From a virus, in IMG/VR virus record IMGVR_UViG_3300044626_000250, positions 1 through 56,000 of that record: a DNA stretch of 56,000 nucleotides. The stretch is one strand, 5' to 3'. The notes under the pieces were generated by a model. That model saw only the letters and a program-made list of their open reading frames with translations. It ran no database searches and had not been told where the DNA came from. The position numbers and the translations under genes are program-made. Shown piece after piece: positions 11,501 to 19,249 of this stretch (positions within the stretch are counted from its first letter, which is position 1; every line of letters begins with the position of its first letter).

Positions 11501-14500
11501 AAAAAAGGGTTACTGATCGTGTTAAATCTTGGTATCGTCAAAGATTTGGAAACAAAACTTTCAGCAAGGAAGAGCAAGCATTCAATGAGTTTAAAAGAAA
11601 GTTTGGTGTAAAAGCACATGGTTGGTTTGAAGATATTCATCAGAGATATTTTGAATCTGATGGTACAAGAAAGATTTCAATTGGTCAACGTAATGTAGCT
11701 CTTGAGAAAACAGAAGAGGACATGTACGTTCAATTGGAAGAATATTTTACTGATCTTGTTAAGAAGTTTTCTGAAAATGGAAAAAATCCTCTTGTATTTT
11801 CTGAGGTAAAAGTATATGATCCAAAAGAAAAAGAAGCTGGAACGCTTGACTTAGTTATTATTGATGAAACAGGTAAAGCTAACATTTTTGACTGGAAGTT
11901 TATGAGCGTTAGTCAAAATTCAGATGACGTTGCTTGGTACAAACAAGGTGCATATAATATACAGCTTGGTAGATATAAAGAAATTCTTCGTAACAATTAT
12001 GGTATAAAAGAATTTGGAATGAATAGAGCAATTCCTATCATAATGGAAATAAAAAGTCCAATGACAAAATCAGCTACTGCTGAACCTTATGTTGCTGGTA
12101 TAGCAATTGGTTCTGTAGATACATCAAAAATCAAAGAACTAAAACTTATTCCTATATCAGAAGAAACAGAAAGTACAGGTTTTGATACATTAGATAAACT
12201 TATAAAAGATTTAAATGCTGTATATAGACAAATTGGTAAACAAGATGTAAATAATGAGGAGGAAAAAGAATTTAAATCAAAAAGATTAAATACAATTAAA
12301 GCTGCTATTAGAGCTGCTCAAGGATCATTAAACATTAGCCCATTGATCGAAGTGATTCGAGAAATGAAACTTAGTGGACAAATGATCATTGATGATTATA
12401 ATACAACCTATCTAAATCGTCCTGCTACAGAAAATGATCTTACTAATAAAGAGCTTTCTAAATTTTCTGATGAAATGAGAGAATACTTAGCAATGGCAGA
12501 AATTTTTGGTAGAGTGGATGATCGTATAAGAGATCTTATTTATAACTCTGAAATGGAAACTGCTGCTACTACATCAGAACAAAAAGCTGCTGTTAAAATT
12601 AGAAAAGAACTTTTAGATAGTATTGTAGAGGAAGCTAGTGAAATTAGAGACAGTAGAGAAACGATTAAGGAAATCTCTGGTAAATTTGCTGATAAATTTA
12701 TTGGACAAAGAAATCTTGTAGCTGGACTTCTTAATCCTGAAGCAGTGCTAAAAGGGTTAGGATCTTTTTTTAATGGTATTTCTGATCTTCCATTAGCATC
12801 ACTTAAGATTTTATATAAGCTTGTAAATAACTCTAAAGCTAATGCATCTAGGATTGCTAAAGAGGAAGTTGATGAATTGATGGAAATTAGAAAACGTCTT
12901 GTTGATAGAGGAGGAGATGTAAGATCTTTAATTAAACAAATTTATCAAAAAGATGATAACAATAAATGGGTTAATAAACTTATTTATAAATATAGTAAAG
13001 AGTTTTATGACGCTGTTGATCAAAATGCTCAATCTGAATTTAGAAGTAAGTCTTGGTTAGAAAATAACATTGATGTAGATGCTTACATGGAAGAAGCCAT
13101 TCAAAAAATGAATGAAAACATTAGTTATTATGAACGAAGATATTCTGAACATCCTGATGTATTAGAACAAATAGTTTATGAAGAAAAGTTAAAATGGGAC
13201 TTAACTGATGAAAACTTTAATGGTTGGAATAATTATATTATAAAAAGACATCCATTACAAAAATGGACATCTGAAGAATATATAGAGCTATCAAAAGATA
13301 AGGATTTATTAGAACTTTATGAATTCATCTCTCGTATAAATGATAAAGCAAAAGGTGTTGGATATATAGAAAATAAATTAGCTTCTACATTTCTACCTTT
13401 TGTTAGAAAATCTATGGCTGAAAGTCTTGCATGGGATGCCAGTCTTTCTGTTCTAACTTCTTTAGGAGATGGTTTAACTGTTAGAGCTGAAGATGTTGGA
13501 TTAGGTTCAATTAATGAACTTACAAAAGAATTAGAGCATTCTATTCCTAAATATTATACACATGATTTTAGTAGAGCTGAAGATGGTACAAATGACTACA
13601 GTGATGTAAGTGAGGACCTTTTCAAAAATATGATTATGTATATTAATCATATGGAAAAATATTCAATGCTATCTGAAATTGAAGGACAGTTACAACTTGT
13701 TAAAACTATTGAAGCTGGAAAAGATCATTTGAATACAAGTTTATTTGGAGATATTATCATTAAAGATGGTAAGCCAGATGAAGTGGCAGGAAACAAAGAA
13801 AACACACAAATGTTTGAGGATTTTATGCGTGGTGTATTCTATGAGCAAAAATATCCTTTGTCAGATTCAGACACTCCTTTAAATATAAATCTTAAAAATT
13901 TTATTAAAAAAGGAATTAATAGAGTGGCTGGTAGAGAGGTATATACTGTTGAAGAAAATCCTAGTGCTATTTCCTTAGTTAAATCTATTGATGCATTGAA
14001 TAGAGGGTTTCAATTAAAAACTCTTGGGTTTGAAGTGTTATCTGGAGCTGTAAATGCATTTGGTGCTAACATTCAAATTGCTACACAAGCTGGTAACTAT
14101 TTTAAAGCTAGAGAAGTTTTAGTTAATGAAGGTAAATTGATTGGGAATAAGTTTAAAAATGATGATGAAAGAAATATGTTTGTTCAATTAGTTGATGCAT
14201 TCATGCCTTTGAAAGATGATCCTAGTTATGAGAAACTAAAAAAAGCTGGACTTACAAAACTTACACAAGGAAGCTTTTCTGATTTCTTAATGATGTTTAT
14301 GAGAAATCCTGAGCAACATATTGAAAAATCAGTATTCCTCACTCTATTACAAAACACAATGGTTATTGATGGTAAGCTTGTTAATATTAGAGAGTATGTA
14401 AAAAATAAATATAAAGATAGATATACATCAGCAGAAGTTTACAAATCTACATCTGATATAATGGATAAGGAAATAGAGGAACTTAAAAAAACAAAATCTA

Positions 14501-15462
14501 TTGATGTTATTAAAAAACTAGAAGATGGTAAATTAGTTATTCCTGGATTTGATCTTAATGATTTTAATGAATTACAAAGATTAACAAACCTAACTAGAAC
14601 TATTTCTAGAAATGCTACAGGGGGAATGGCAGATTCTGATATGAATAGAGCTTCTATGAACATTTGGTTAAAGTCAATGCTCGTATTTAAGGGATGGATT
14701 CCTAAACTTTTAAAGACACGTTTTGCTCAATTCGCTGAAACATCTGATGATTTCTCAACTTCAATTAATGAGGATGGATTAACTCTTGGACAAAAATATG
14801 ATATTGGTCGTATTAGATTATTTGGTCATGTTTTAGGAGATGGTATCATTGCAGGAGTTAGAAATATAAATAATATCATTGCTTTAAATGATGCAGGGTT
14901 GGAACGATTAGATAAAATGTATGAAGATTTTTCTAAAAGTTATGAGAAACGTACAGGTAAAGTTTTACAGATGGATAAAGCTGATTTTATTGATTTAATG
15001 AGAAACAATTTACGTAATCAAATTAAAGAGTTAGCAATACTAATGAGTTTATTTGGTGCATATTTAGCATTAGGACTTATGGCTCCAGACGATGATGATG
15101 ATAAGGCAGCTAAGAACTTTTATCGTTTTTCACAAAGAACTATAGATAAATTTGTTGGAGAGCTTTCCTTCTTCTACAATCCTGTTGAGTTTCAAAAACT
15201 ACTTAGTGGAAGTGCATTCCCTGCATTGGGACTTTTCTCAGACATTGAAAGATTTACAAGTCATTTCTTTATGGAAACTACAGGTTTAGATTTGTCAGAC
15301 ACTGATCTTACAGTAGAAGAAGTAGAAAAGAAAGCACAGCCAGTTAAATATCTATCTAAAATGTTCCCAATCACAAAATCAATGATAACATATATGGCAC
15401 TTTTTGATGCTGATTTTGCTAAGGAATACGATGTTACAATACAAAGAAGTAATAATAGATAG
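8551..15462 (+). CDS. Giant virion-associated protein with PD-(D/E)XK nuclease domain and degenerate zincin-like motif
   Basis: A 2,303-residue protein that starts at ATG 1 nt after the stop of the RNA polymerase gene. Residues about 1085-1116 contain E1085, then GTLD (D1100), then DWK (D1114, K1116), the layout of a RecB/Cas4-type PD-(D/E)XK nuclease core. Around residues 787-792 the sequence TEEMVH resembles the HEVFH zincin site of the preceding protein but lacks the first His, so it is probably an inactive copy. Near the C-terminus (about residues 2160-2180) is a hydrophobic stretch, LMSLFGAYLALGLM, followed by an acidic DDDDD run. It could be a membrane-interacting segment used during DNA ejection. 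In crAss-like phages such giant genes sit together and are thought to be ejected with the polymerase. The nuclease call is fairly secure; the role of the whole protein is inferred. Confidence 0.75.
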   Translation: MSCVNPNIPEFQELVRKTGNYLLAEIEYTKGSPVIQSNGKMLNLPEEAKQKIYENYVNLMGRKREGKEEGYDSFNRMFDNLQVFKTKDTYIFGQWDAKNNVFQGRLMSSPNIRQLYEALDELVGMVDFMASVPPDMGRMLERKGMYKLNVDKLYDFKGEKMVKNLYFSNKESVKKIFKKEESEITKSDVIKYDKFFNYQEILRKLSDAFKKGNFDNIYPILKELGIYDYNAYKILNKFKQLDKNFSEGELKKFRAMDLYTKMVSEETVTGDINYQLTSQEKQRYKIYKEYMSIISDVKDQIIKNSASNFINIDKRDLFNNPKIYNQLDNELNKTLATYLSKFGIKTEVLKDIQDRFGIDSYAHLDILNKIIYTSETNQGEYPQQAGKIIAYMMQHNPLVTEIMANMKRSSMFGSRLSKEDMFDAIGDMISEQLYKKTNTEVPTSILEKINMLIRQFFSFITQVRMNRINRNVGIIADNILLQNQSLITFSPFKPGAANKPVVRVSFQEALDGDAFATSIVDRMADKFILGGSISFSEQGPVWRPDENQVHDLDWASSYPRQDTKNIFESIYPDGQRIYIREIYDKSTQEWTDTWLLAEDGHSIKNLVLSDDGKNKILAYDIVDNETGKVVSQYIPKSDSHTGDVVAKPIDIFSSDNINKEQFPTQDFITSSGTTVKLGNWRSSFEAKLRYGRLKDLWDYNRFIPEENIYQGEPSEGNFQLEGMPMSAASEETLTKVRALIEKMGVSMKSLVEYAKTSKLNLDGVNAVADMIHGIIAVAEGKEAVSLTEEMVHIATAILELKNPKMITEMIAKIDRFKIYNITLNAYKTNRDYQLPNGKPDIRKIKKEAVDKLIAELIVNQGRDVAQYPELLEQENINFVQRIWNKVLDWFRGMYKANNVDIFKQTSDIIINDGFEGDYRDIQNKQIYFQYSDAQKNAQALLLKTQDDLKKVEVKEKIDPLFMDTEEASNFYEIQNANGVWERVEKRVTDRVKSWYRQRFGNKTFSKEEQAFNEFKRKFGVKAHGWFEDIHQRYFESDGTRKISIGQRNVALEKTEEDMYVQLEEYFTDLVKKFSENGKNPLVFSEVKVYDPKEKEAGTLDLVIIDETGKANIFDWKFMSVSQNSDDVAWYKQGAYNIQLGRYKEILRNNYGIKEFGMNRAIPIIMEIKSPMTKSATAEPYVAGIAIGSVDTSKIKELKLIPISEETESTGFDTLDKLIKDLNAVYRQIGKQDVNNEEEKEFKSKRLNTIKAAIRAAQGSLNISPLIEVIREMKLSGQMIIDDYNTTYLNRPATENDLTNKELSKFSDEMREYLAMAEIFGRVDDRIRDLIYNSEMETAATTSEQKAAVKIRKELLDSIVEEASEIRDSRETIKEISGKFADKFIGQRNLVAGLLNPEAVLKGLGSFFNGISDLPLASLKILYKLVNNSKANASRIAKEEVDELMEIRKRLVDRGGDVRSLIKQIYQKDDNNKWVNKLIYKYSKEFYDAVDQNAQSEFRSKSWLENNIDVDAYMEEAIQKMNENISYYERRYSEHPDVLEQIVYEEKLKWDLTDENFNGWNNYIIKRHPLQKWTSEEYIELSKDKDLLELYEFISRINDKAKGVGYIENKLASTFLPFVRKSMAESLAWDASLSVLTSLGDGLTVRAEDVGLGSINELTKELEHSIPKYYTHDFSRAEDGTNDYSDVSEDLFKNMIMYINHMEKYSMLSEIEGQLQLVKTIEAGKDHLNTSLFGDIIIKDGKPDEVAGNKENTQMFEDFMRGVFYEQKYPLSDSDTPLNINLKNFIKKGINRVAGREVYTVEENPSAISLVKSIDALNRGFQLKTLGFEVLSGAVNAFGANIQIATQAGNYFKAREVLVNEGKLIGNKFKNDDERNMFVQLVDAFMPLKDDPSYEKLKKAGLTKLTQGSFSDFLMMFMRNPEQHIEKSVFLTLLQNTMVIDGKLVNIREYVKNKYKDRYTSAEVYKSTSDIMDKEIEELKKTKSIDVIKKLEDGKLVIPGFDLNDFNELQRLTNLTRTISRNATGGMADSDMNRASMNIWLKSMLVFKGWIPKLLKTRFAQFAETSDDFSTSINEDGLTLGQKYDIGRIRLFGHVLGDGIIAGVRNINNIIALNDAGLERLDKMYEDFSKSYEKRTGKVLQMDKADFIDLMRNNLRNQIKELAILMSLFGAYLALGLMAPDDDDDKAAKNFYRFSQRTIDKFVGELSFFYNPVEFQKLLSGSAFPALGLFSDIERFTSHFFMETTGLDLSDTDLTVEEVEKKAQPVKYLSKMFPITKSMITYMALFDADFAKEYDVTIQRSNNR

Positions 15463-15474
15463 TAATGCTATATT

Positions 15475-15987
15475 ATGGGCAAAACTTTAAATATCATGGA
15501 AAATAATAGTGCAGAAATGTCTATTTTTGCTTATACTAAAAATAATAAAATGAAAGCATTCTTCCTGAACGTGTTAGCAGGTCTAACATTGTTCTTTGCC
15601 CCTATTACTGGACTAATTGTAGTAGTTGGACTTGTAATTATATTTGATACATTCACAGGAATTTATAAATCTGTGAGGTTAAAAGGTTGGTGTTCTATTC
15701 GTAGTAGAAAACTTTCTCAAATAATTAGCAAACTAGTTCTTTACGAACTATCAGTTTTAGTATTATTTCCAATAGATAAATTTTTATTAAATGAATTCTT
15801 TTTAAGTTTTGTTTCAATTCAATTCTTTGCTACAAAACTTGTATGCATATTCCTTATTCTTGTAGAAGTTACGTCTATTAAAGAAAATATAGAAGAAGCA
15901 TTAAATATTGATATATTAAAAGCTGTTAAACGTTTTCTTAGTAGAGCAAAAGAATTTTCTAACGATGTTGATGATATAAAAAATTAA
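15475..15987 (+). CDS. Putative phage holin
   Basis: A 170-residue protein. Residues about 28-60 are strongly hydrophobic (FFLNVLAGLTLFFAPITGL and onward), followed by FDTFTGIYKSVRLKGW, then further hydrophobic segments at about 85-105 and 110-135. The pattern of a hydrophobic hairpin, an FDxxTG loop and basic residues is typical of holins from Bacteroidota phages, which make the inner-membrane lesion that releases the endolysin. It sits directly before a membrane-anchored spanin-like gene and an M15 endolysin, so a lysis-cassette role is well supported. The C-terminal 30 residues are charged and probably cytoplasmic. The start is the ATG 12 nt after the previous stop; an internal ATG at residue 8 is also possible. 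Confidence 0.75.
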   Translation: MGKTLNIMENNSAEMSIFAYTKNNKMKAFFLNVLAGLTLFFAPITGLIVVVGLVIIFDTFTGIYKSVRLKGWCSIRSRKLSQIISKLVLYELSVLVLFPIDKFLLNEFFLSFVSIQFFATKLVCIFLILVEVTSIKENIEEALNIDILKAVKRFLSRAKEFSNDVDDIKN

Positions 15988-15988
15988 T

Positions 15989-16603
15989 ATGAAACTTGAT
16001 TTAAAATATATAGTTATTGGTGTTCTTGTAGTTATCATTATATTAATGAGAAACTGTGAATCTACAGTTGTTCCTAAAGAACCAGTTGTTATAACAAAGT
16101 ATGATACTATATGGAAAAAAACACACGACACTATTACAAAAGAAGTGAAGGTTGTTAAAATACAATATGTTAAACCAGAGGGTCCTGAGTACACTCCAGG
16201 AGAACACATAGATACTTGTAGAGCAAGATTCAATTACTTATTGAAACAACACATTGCAAGAAGAACTTACACAGATACAATTAAACTAGACAGTCTTGGA
16301 ACTATAACAATAATTGACACTGTATGGTTGAACAAACTTAAAAACAGAACTTATATTAATAATTACAAGATACCTCTTGTCACCAAGACAATTACAATTA
16401 TAAAGCAACCAGATCCCAAAAGACAGTTATATATAGGAGGTAACTTGTTTGGTGACAGGAGAACCCTACAATCGTTTACTCCTGGTGTTTTATATAAAGA
16501 CAAGAAAGATAGAATCTTCCAAGCTAATGTTGGTGTAAACTTTGATGGTACATTAATATTTGGTGTTGGTACATATTGGAAAATCAACCTAAACAAAAAA
16601 TAA
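15989..16603 (+). CDS. Membrane-anchored periplasmic protein, spanin-like
   Basis: A 204-residue protein with one N-terminal transmembrane segment (about residues 7-22, YIVIGVLVVIIILM), then a Lys/Thr-rich region with repeated YDTI, HDTI and IIDTVW motifs. The C-terminus has beta-like segments ending GVNFDGTLIFGVGTYWKI, reminiscent of outer-membrane hairpins. I recall small phage proteins with this layout (inner-membrane anchor, DT-repeat stalk, glycine/aromatic C-terminus) beside holins and endolysins in Bacteroides phages. A spanin role, bridging inner and outer membrane in the last lysis step, is inferred from position and topology and not from a diagnostic motif. It lies 1 nt after the holin stop and 6 nt before the endolysin. 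Confidence 0.5.
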   Translation: MKLDLKYIVIGVLVVIIILMRNCESTVVPKEPVVITKYDTIWKKTHDTITKEVKVVKIQYVKPEGPEYTPGEHIDTCRARFNYLLKQHIARRTYTDTIKLDSLGTITIIDTVWLNKLKNRTYINNYKIPLVTKTITIIKQPDPKRQLYIGGNLFGDRRTLQSFTPGVLYKDKKDRIFQANVGVNFDGTLIFGVGTYWKINLNKK

Positions 16604-16609
16604 TAACCA

Positions 16610-17026
16610 ATGGTAACAAGTGCACAATGTTTAAAAAAATATGGTGATCCTACTAAAGAGTCTAATATGACTCTATGGGATGTACCAACTGAATTGGAAG
16701 TGGGAGTTATACCAAAAAGACTTTATTGTAATAAAGATATGGTCGCACCTCTTACACAAGCATTTAAAAATCTTATAGCAACAGGTTTTGTAAAAGAACT
16801 AAAAACTTGGGATGGATGCTTTAATATAAGAAAGAAGAGAGGATTAACTAGTATGTCATTACACTCATGGGGAATTGCCATAGATGTTAATGCTGCATGG
16901 AATGGACTTGGTAAAACACCAGTGTTATCTGCAGGATTTGTAAAATGTTTTACAGATGCAGGTTTTGATTGGGGAGGTACATGGACACGTAAAGATGGAA
17001 TGCATTTCCAATTAAATAAAATATAA
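16610..17026 (+). CDS. M15-family peptidase endolysin (VanY/DacB-like)
   Basis: A 138-residue enzyme with the zinc-binding signature of M15 D-Ala-D-Ala or L-Ala-D-Glu peptidases: SLHSWGIAID (H85, D92), a WGGTW segment, and GMHFQL (H132) near the C-terminus. The length matches compact single-domain phage endolysins of this family, with no cell-wall-binding domain. It would cleave peptide bonds in peptidoglycan during host lysis. No signal peptide is seen, so it should need the holin encoded two genes upstream. Its TAA overlaps the ATG of the next small gene by one base. The enzyme class is clear; the exact bond cleaved cannot be read from the sequence. Confidence 0.9.
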   Translation: MVTSAQCLKKYGDPTKESNMTLWDVPTELEVGVIPKRLYCNKDMVAPLTQAFKNLIATGFVKELKTWDGCFNIRKKRGLTSMSLHSWGIAIDVNAAWNGLGKTPVLSAGFVKCFTDAGFDWGGTWTRKDGMHFQLNKI

Positions 17027-17163
17027 TGGCAAAGATAACCAACACAGTAGTAAAATTAGAAACACCAAAGATTAATAGACCAGGTGTACATGCTAAATCA
17101 CAAACATCAAACTTAAAAAGCTCTAAGAATTACAAGAAGCTTTATAGAGGACAAGGTAAGTAA
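17026..17163 (+). CDS. Small basic hypothetical protein (45 aa)
   Basis: A 45-residue frame from an ATG that overlaps the endolysin stop by one base (TAATG) and ends in a TAA that again overlaps the next ATG. The protein is Lys/Ser-rich (MAKITNTVVKLETPKINRPG at the start, KNYKKLYRGQGK at the end). Overlapping start and stop signals on both sides and the absence of other frames support a real gene. No function is recognised. It resembles short basic proteins that are common near structural genes of Bacteroidota phages, but I cannot name a family. Confidence 0.6.
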   Translation: MAKITNTVVKLETPKINRPGVHAKSQTSNLKSSKNYKKLYRGQGK

Positions 17164-17312
17164 TGGAATGGCAATTAGAAATAGGGTTTCATTGGCCACA
17201 TGATAGACTAGCTTTAGGTTGGGAGATCATGCATGCTGATGAAAAATATAATTTTGACACATATATTTTATATGTTGGAATTATGACAATAACATTAGAT
17301 GTATGGAAGTAA
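17163..17312 (+). CDS. Small hypothetical protein (49 aa)
   Basis: A 49-residue frame that begins at the ATG overlapping the previous stop (TAATGG) and ends inside the start of the next gene (10-base overlap). The sequence has many aromatics (MEWQLEIGFHWPHDRLALGW at the start) and is mixed hydrophilic and hydrophobic, without a clear membrane segment. Translational coupling is the main support. Function is unknown. Confidence 0.5.
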   Translation: MEWQLEIGFHWPHDRLALGWEIMHADEKYNFDTYILYVGIMTITLDVWK

Positions 17313-17605
17313 TTTATCAGGGAAATGTAGCAACAGATTGTAGTACAAAAATAACTTGTACCACTACGTCATTGACTATAACTAACATTATTATCAACAA
17401 CCTTGATTCAAATTATGTATTCAACATGAATAGATTTATGTCAGGTCCTGGTATTCATAAGATTCCTATATATGAATTATCGTTAAACGCAGGAGATTCT
17501 ATACAAGATACACAATCCTATATTCTTTTTAAAGGTGATTATATACAACTCATTTCTGATGTAGCTGGAACAACTTATTACATTAGAGCAACACAAGAAA
17601 CATAA
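17303..17605 (+). CDS. Hypothetical beta-rich virion-type protein (100 aa)
   Basis: A 100-residue protein with alternating hydrophobic residues throughout (for example TCTTTSLTITNIIINNL and YIQLISDVAGTTYYIRA), suggesting a small all-beta domain such as a head-fiber or tail-decoration protein. It overlaps the preceding small gene by 10 bases, and its TAA overlaps the ATG of the large fiber gene by one base, so it probably works with that fiber as a chaperone, cap or partner subunit. No family is recognised. Confidence 0.5.
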   Translation: MEVIYQGNVATDCSTKITCTTTSLTITNIIINNLDSNYVFNMNRFMSGPGIHKIPIYELSLNAGDSIQDTQSYILFKGDYIQLISDVAGTTYYIRATQET

Positions 17606-18951
17606 TGTATGAGTTTATAGATAAGAATGGAAACATCTCAGCTAACTCTGCCAAACTTGTTGTAATAGACAAGTATGGAAAAGTAAAAGAAGTTGGTGGT
17701 GGGGGTGGAGGAGGTTCTCCAACAGGCCCTGCAGGAGGTGATTTATCTGGAACCTATCCCAATCCATCTGTTGTATGGGCTAATGGACAAACAACTTATG
17801 ATCTTGTTTACTATCCTTTGTCAAGTAACCCAGCTGGTTATTTAACAGGAATAACATCTTCAGATGTAACAACAGCTCTTGGATATACACCAGTAACAAA
17901 CGCTAGGACACTAACTATTAATGGAACTACGTATGATTTAACTGCAGATAGAAGTTGGACTATATCTGCAGGCTCAGGAACAGTAACATCTGTTGGATTA
18001 ACTATGCCTTCAGCTTTTAGTGTTACAAATAGTCCAATTACATCAAGTGGTGATATAGCTGTAACAGGTGCAGGATTGGTTTCACAATATGTTAGAGGTG
18101 ATGGAACATTAGCTAATTTCCCAAATTCAACAGGAGGTGGTTCATCAGTTAATTATTATCTTAATGGTTCAGTTTCTCAAGGCACATTTGGTGGAACTAC
18201 TTATTATCAAATGAGTAAAACACCTATACTTGGGGCAGGTACTAACTTTACAAGAACAAATGGAGCAGGCGATGGATATATAGCATCTTTTATAACTGAT
18301 GCAGGAGATCCTAGTCAATTAAATATTCCAGGAGGTAATTGGAATGTAGAATTTTATTTTAACGCAAGTAGTGGAGGTGGTTCACCTAGTTTTTATGCTG
18401 AGCTTTATAAGGTGAGTGTAACAAATGTTTTTACGCTTATTGCAAGTGATTCACTTAATCCTGAAGGTATTACAAATGGTACAACTGTTGACCAATACTT
18501 CACTTCAATTCCTGTGCCTCAAACTACATTACTTGTAACTGATAGGTTAGCTGTTAGAATATTTGTAAATACAGGGGGTAGAACTATTACACTGCACACT
18601 GAAAATGGTAATTTATCAGAAGTCTTAACAACATTTACAACAGGCTTAACTGCATTAAATGGATTAACAGATCAAGTACAATTTTTTGATGTTGGAACAG
18701 GAGCTACAAATTTTAATATATCATCAAGTGGTGATACACATACATTTAATCTATTATTTAATATAAGAAGAAATGCAAATAATTCTTCTAATAATAATAT
18801 AAATTATTGTGGATATGCTCCAGATGGTTCTGCTGAATCAGCAACTGTATGGACTATTACAAGACTAACTATATCAGCAAGTGGAGCAATCACAGTAGGA
18901 ACTGCTACAAACGTAGCTTGGACAGATAGAGAAACAACAATATATACATAA
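17605..18951 (+). CDS. Tail/head fiber protein with Gly-rich linker and ALGYTP motif
   Basis: A 448-residue protein. Residues 1-30 form a small N-terminal anchor domain (MYEFIDKNGNISANSAKLVV) followed by a run of about seven glycines. Next come GDLSGTYPNPSV and TTALGYTPV, motifs seen again and again in phage tail fibers and structural adhesins. The rest is rich in Ser, Thr, Gly and Asn with beta-strand periodicity, including a probable beta-sandwich at about residues 185-340. Such proteins usually contact the host surface. Its ATG overlaps the preceding stop. The C-terminus (TWTITRLTISASGAI) is also beta-like, and no intramolecular chaperone domain is evident. Confidence 0.7.
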   Translation: MYEFIDKNGNISANSAKLVVIDKYGKVKEVGGGGGGGSPTGPAGGDLSGTYPNPSVVWANGQTTYDLVYYPLSSNPAGYLTGITSSDVTTALGYTPVTNARTLTINGTTYDLTADRSWTISAGSGTVTSVGLTMPSAFSVTNSPITSSGDIAVTGAGLVSQYVRGDGTLANFPNSTGGGSSVNYYLNGSVSQGTFGGTTYYQMSKTPILGAGTNFTRTNGAGDGYIASFITDAGDPSQLNIPGGNWNVEFYFNASSGGGSPSFYAELYKVSVTNVFTLIASDSLNPEGITNGTTVDQYFTSIPVPQTTLLVTDRLAVRIFVNTGGRTITLHTENGNLSEVLTTFTTGLTALNGLTDQVQFFDVGTGATNFNISSSGDTHTFNLLFNIRRNANNSSNNNINYCGYAPDGSAESATVWTITRLTISASGAITVGTATNVAWTDRETTIYT

Positions 18952-18956
18952 AAATT

Positions 18957-19247
18957 ATGCCAATTACAAGTAATAATCCAATAGAAGTAGATGGAAATGT
19001 TTACCCATATTTTATGGTTAATTTAGCAATATCACCATTAGTTAAACCAACTGATATAGGTGGTAGCGTAGCTATGAAATTAACACCTTATAGAGTTTTA
19101 GAAGATGGAAGTTCAGTAAGTTTACCTGACAATTCTATTCCTATAACATATATGGATGTTTTTGAGAGTGGAGATTCTGCTGCAACAACAGCTACAATTA
19201 CTATTATGGGAGCATTGCAACAGTTTATAATTGATAAAGGTATTTAA
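18957..19247 (+). CDS. Hypothetical protein between fiber genes (96 aa)
   Basis: A 96-residue protein that starts 5 nt after the fiber gene and stops 2 nt before the next. It begins MPITSNNPIEVDGNVYPYFM and has a short central beta-like stretch, with a hydrophobic C-terminal helix-like tail (ATITIMGALQQFIIDKGI). The size and place suggest a small fiber-associated or connector protein. No family is recognised. Confidence 0.5.
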   Translation: MPITSNNPIEVDGNVYPYFMVNLAISPLVKPTDIGGSVAMKLTPYRVLEDGSSVSLPDNSIPITYMDVFESGDSAATTATITIMGALQQFIIDKGI

Positions 19248-19249
19248 TT

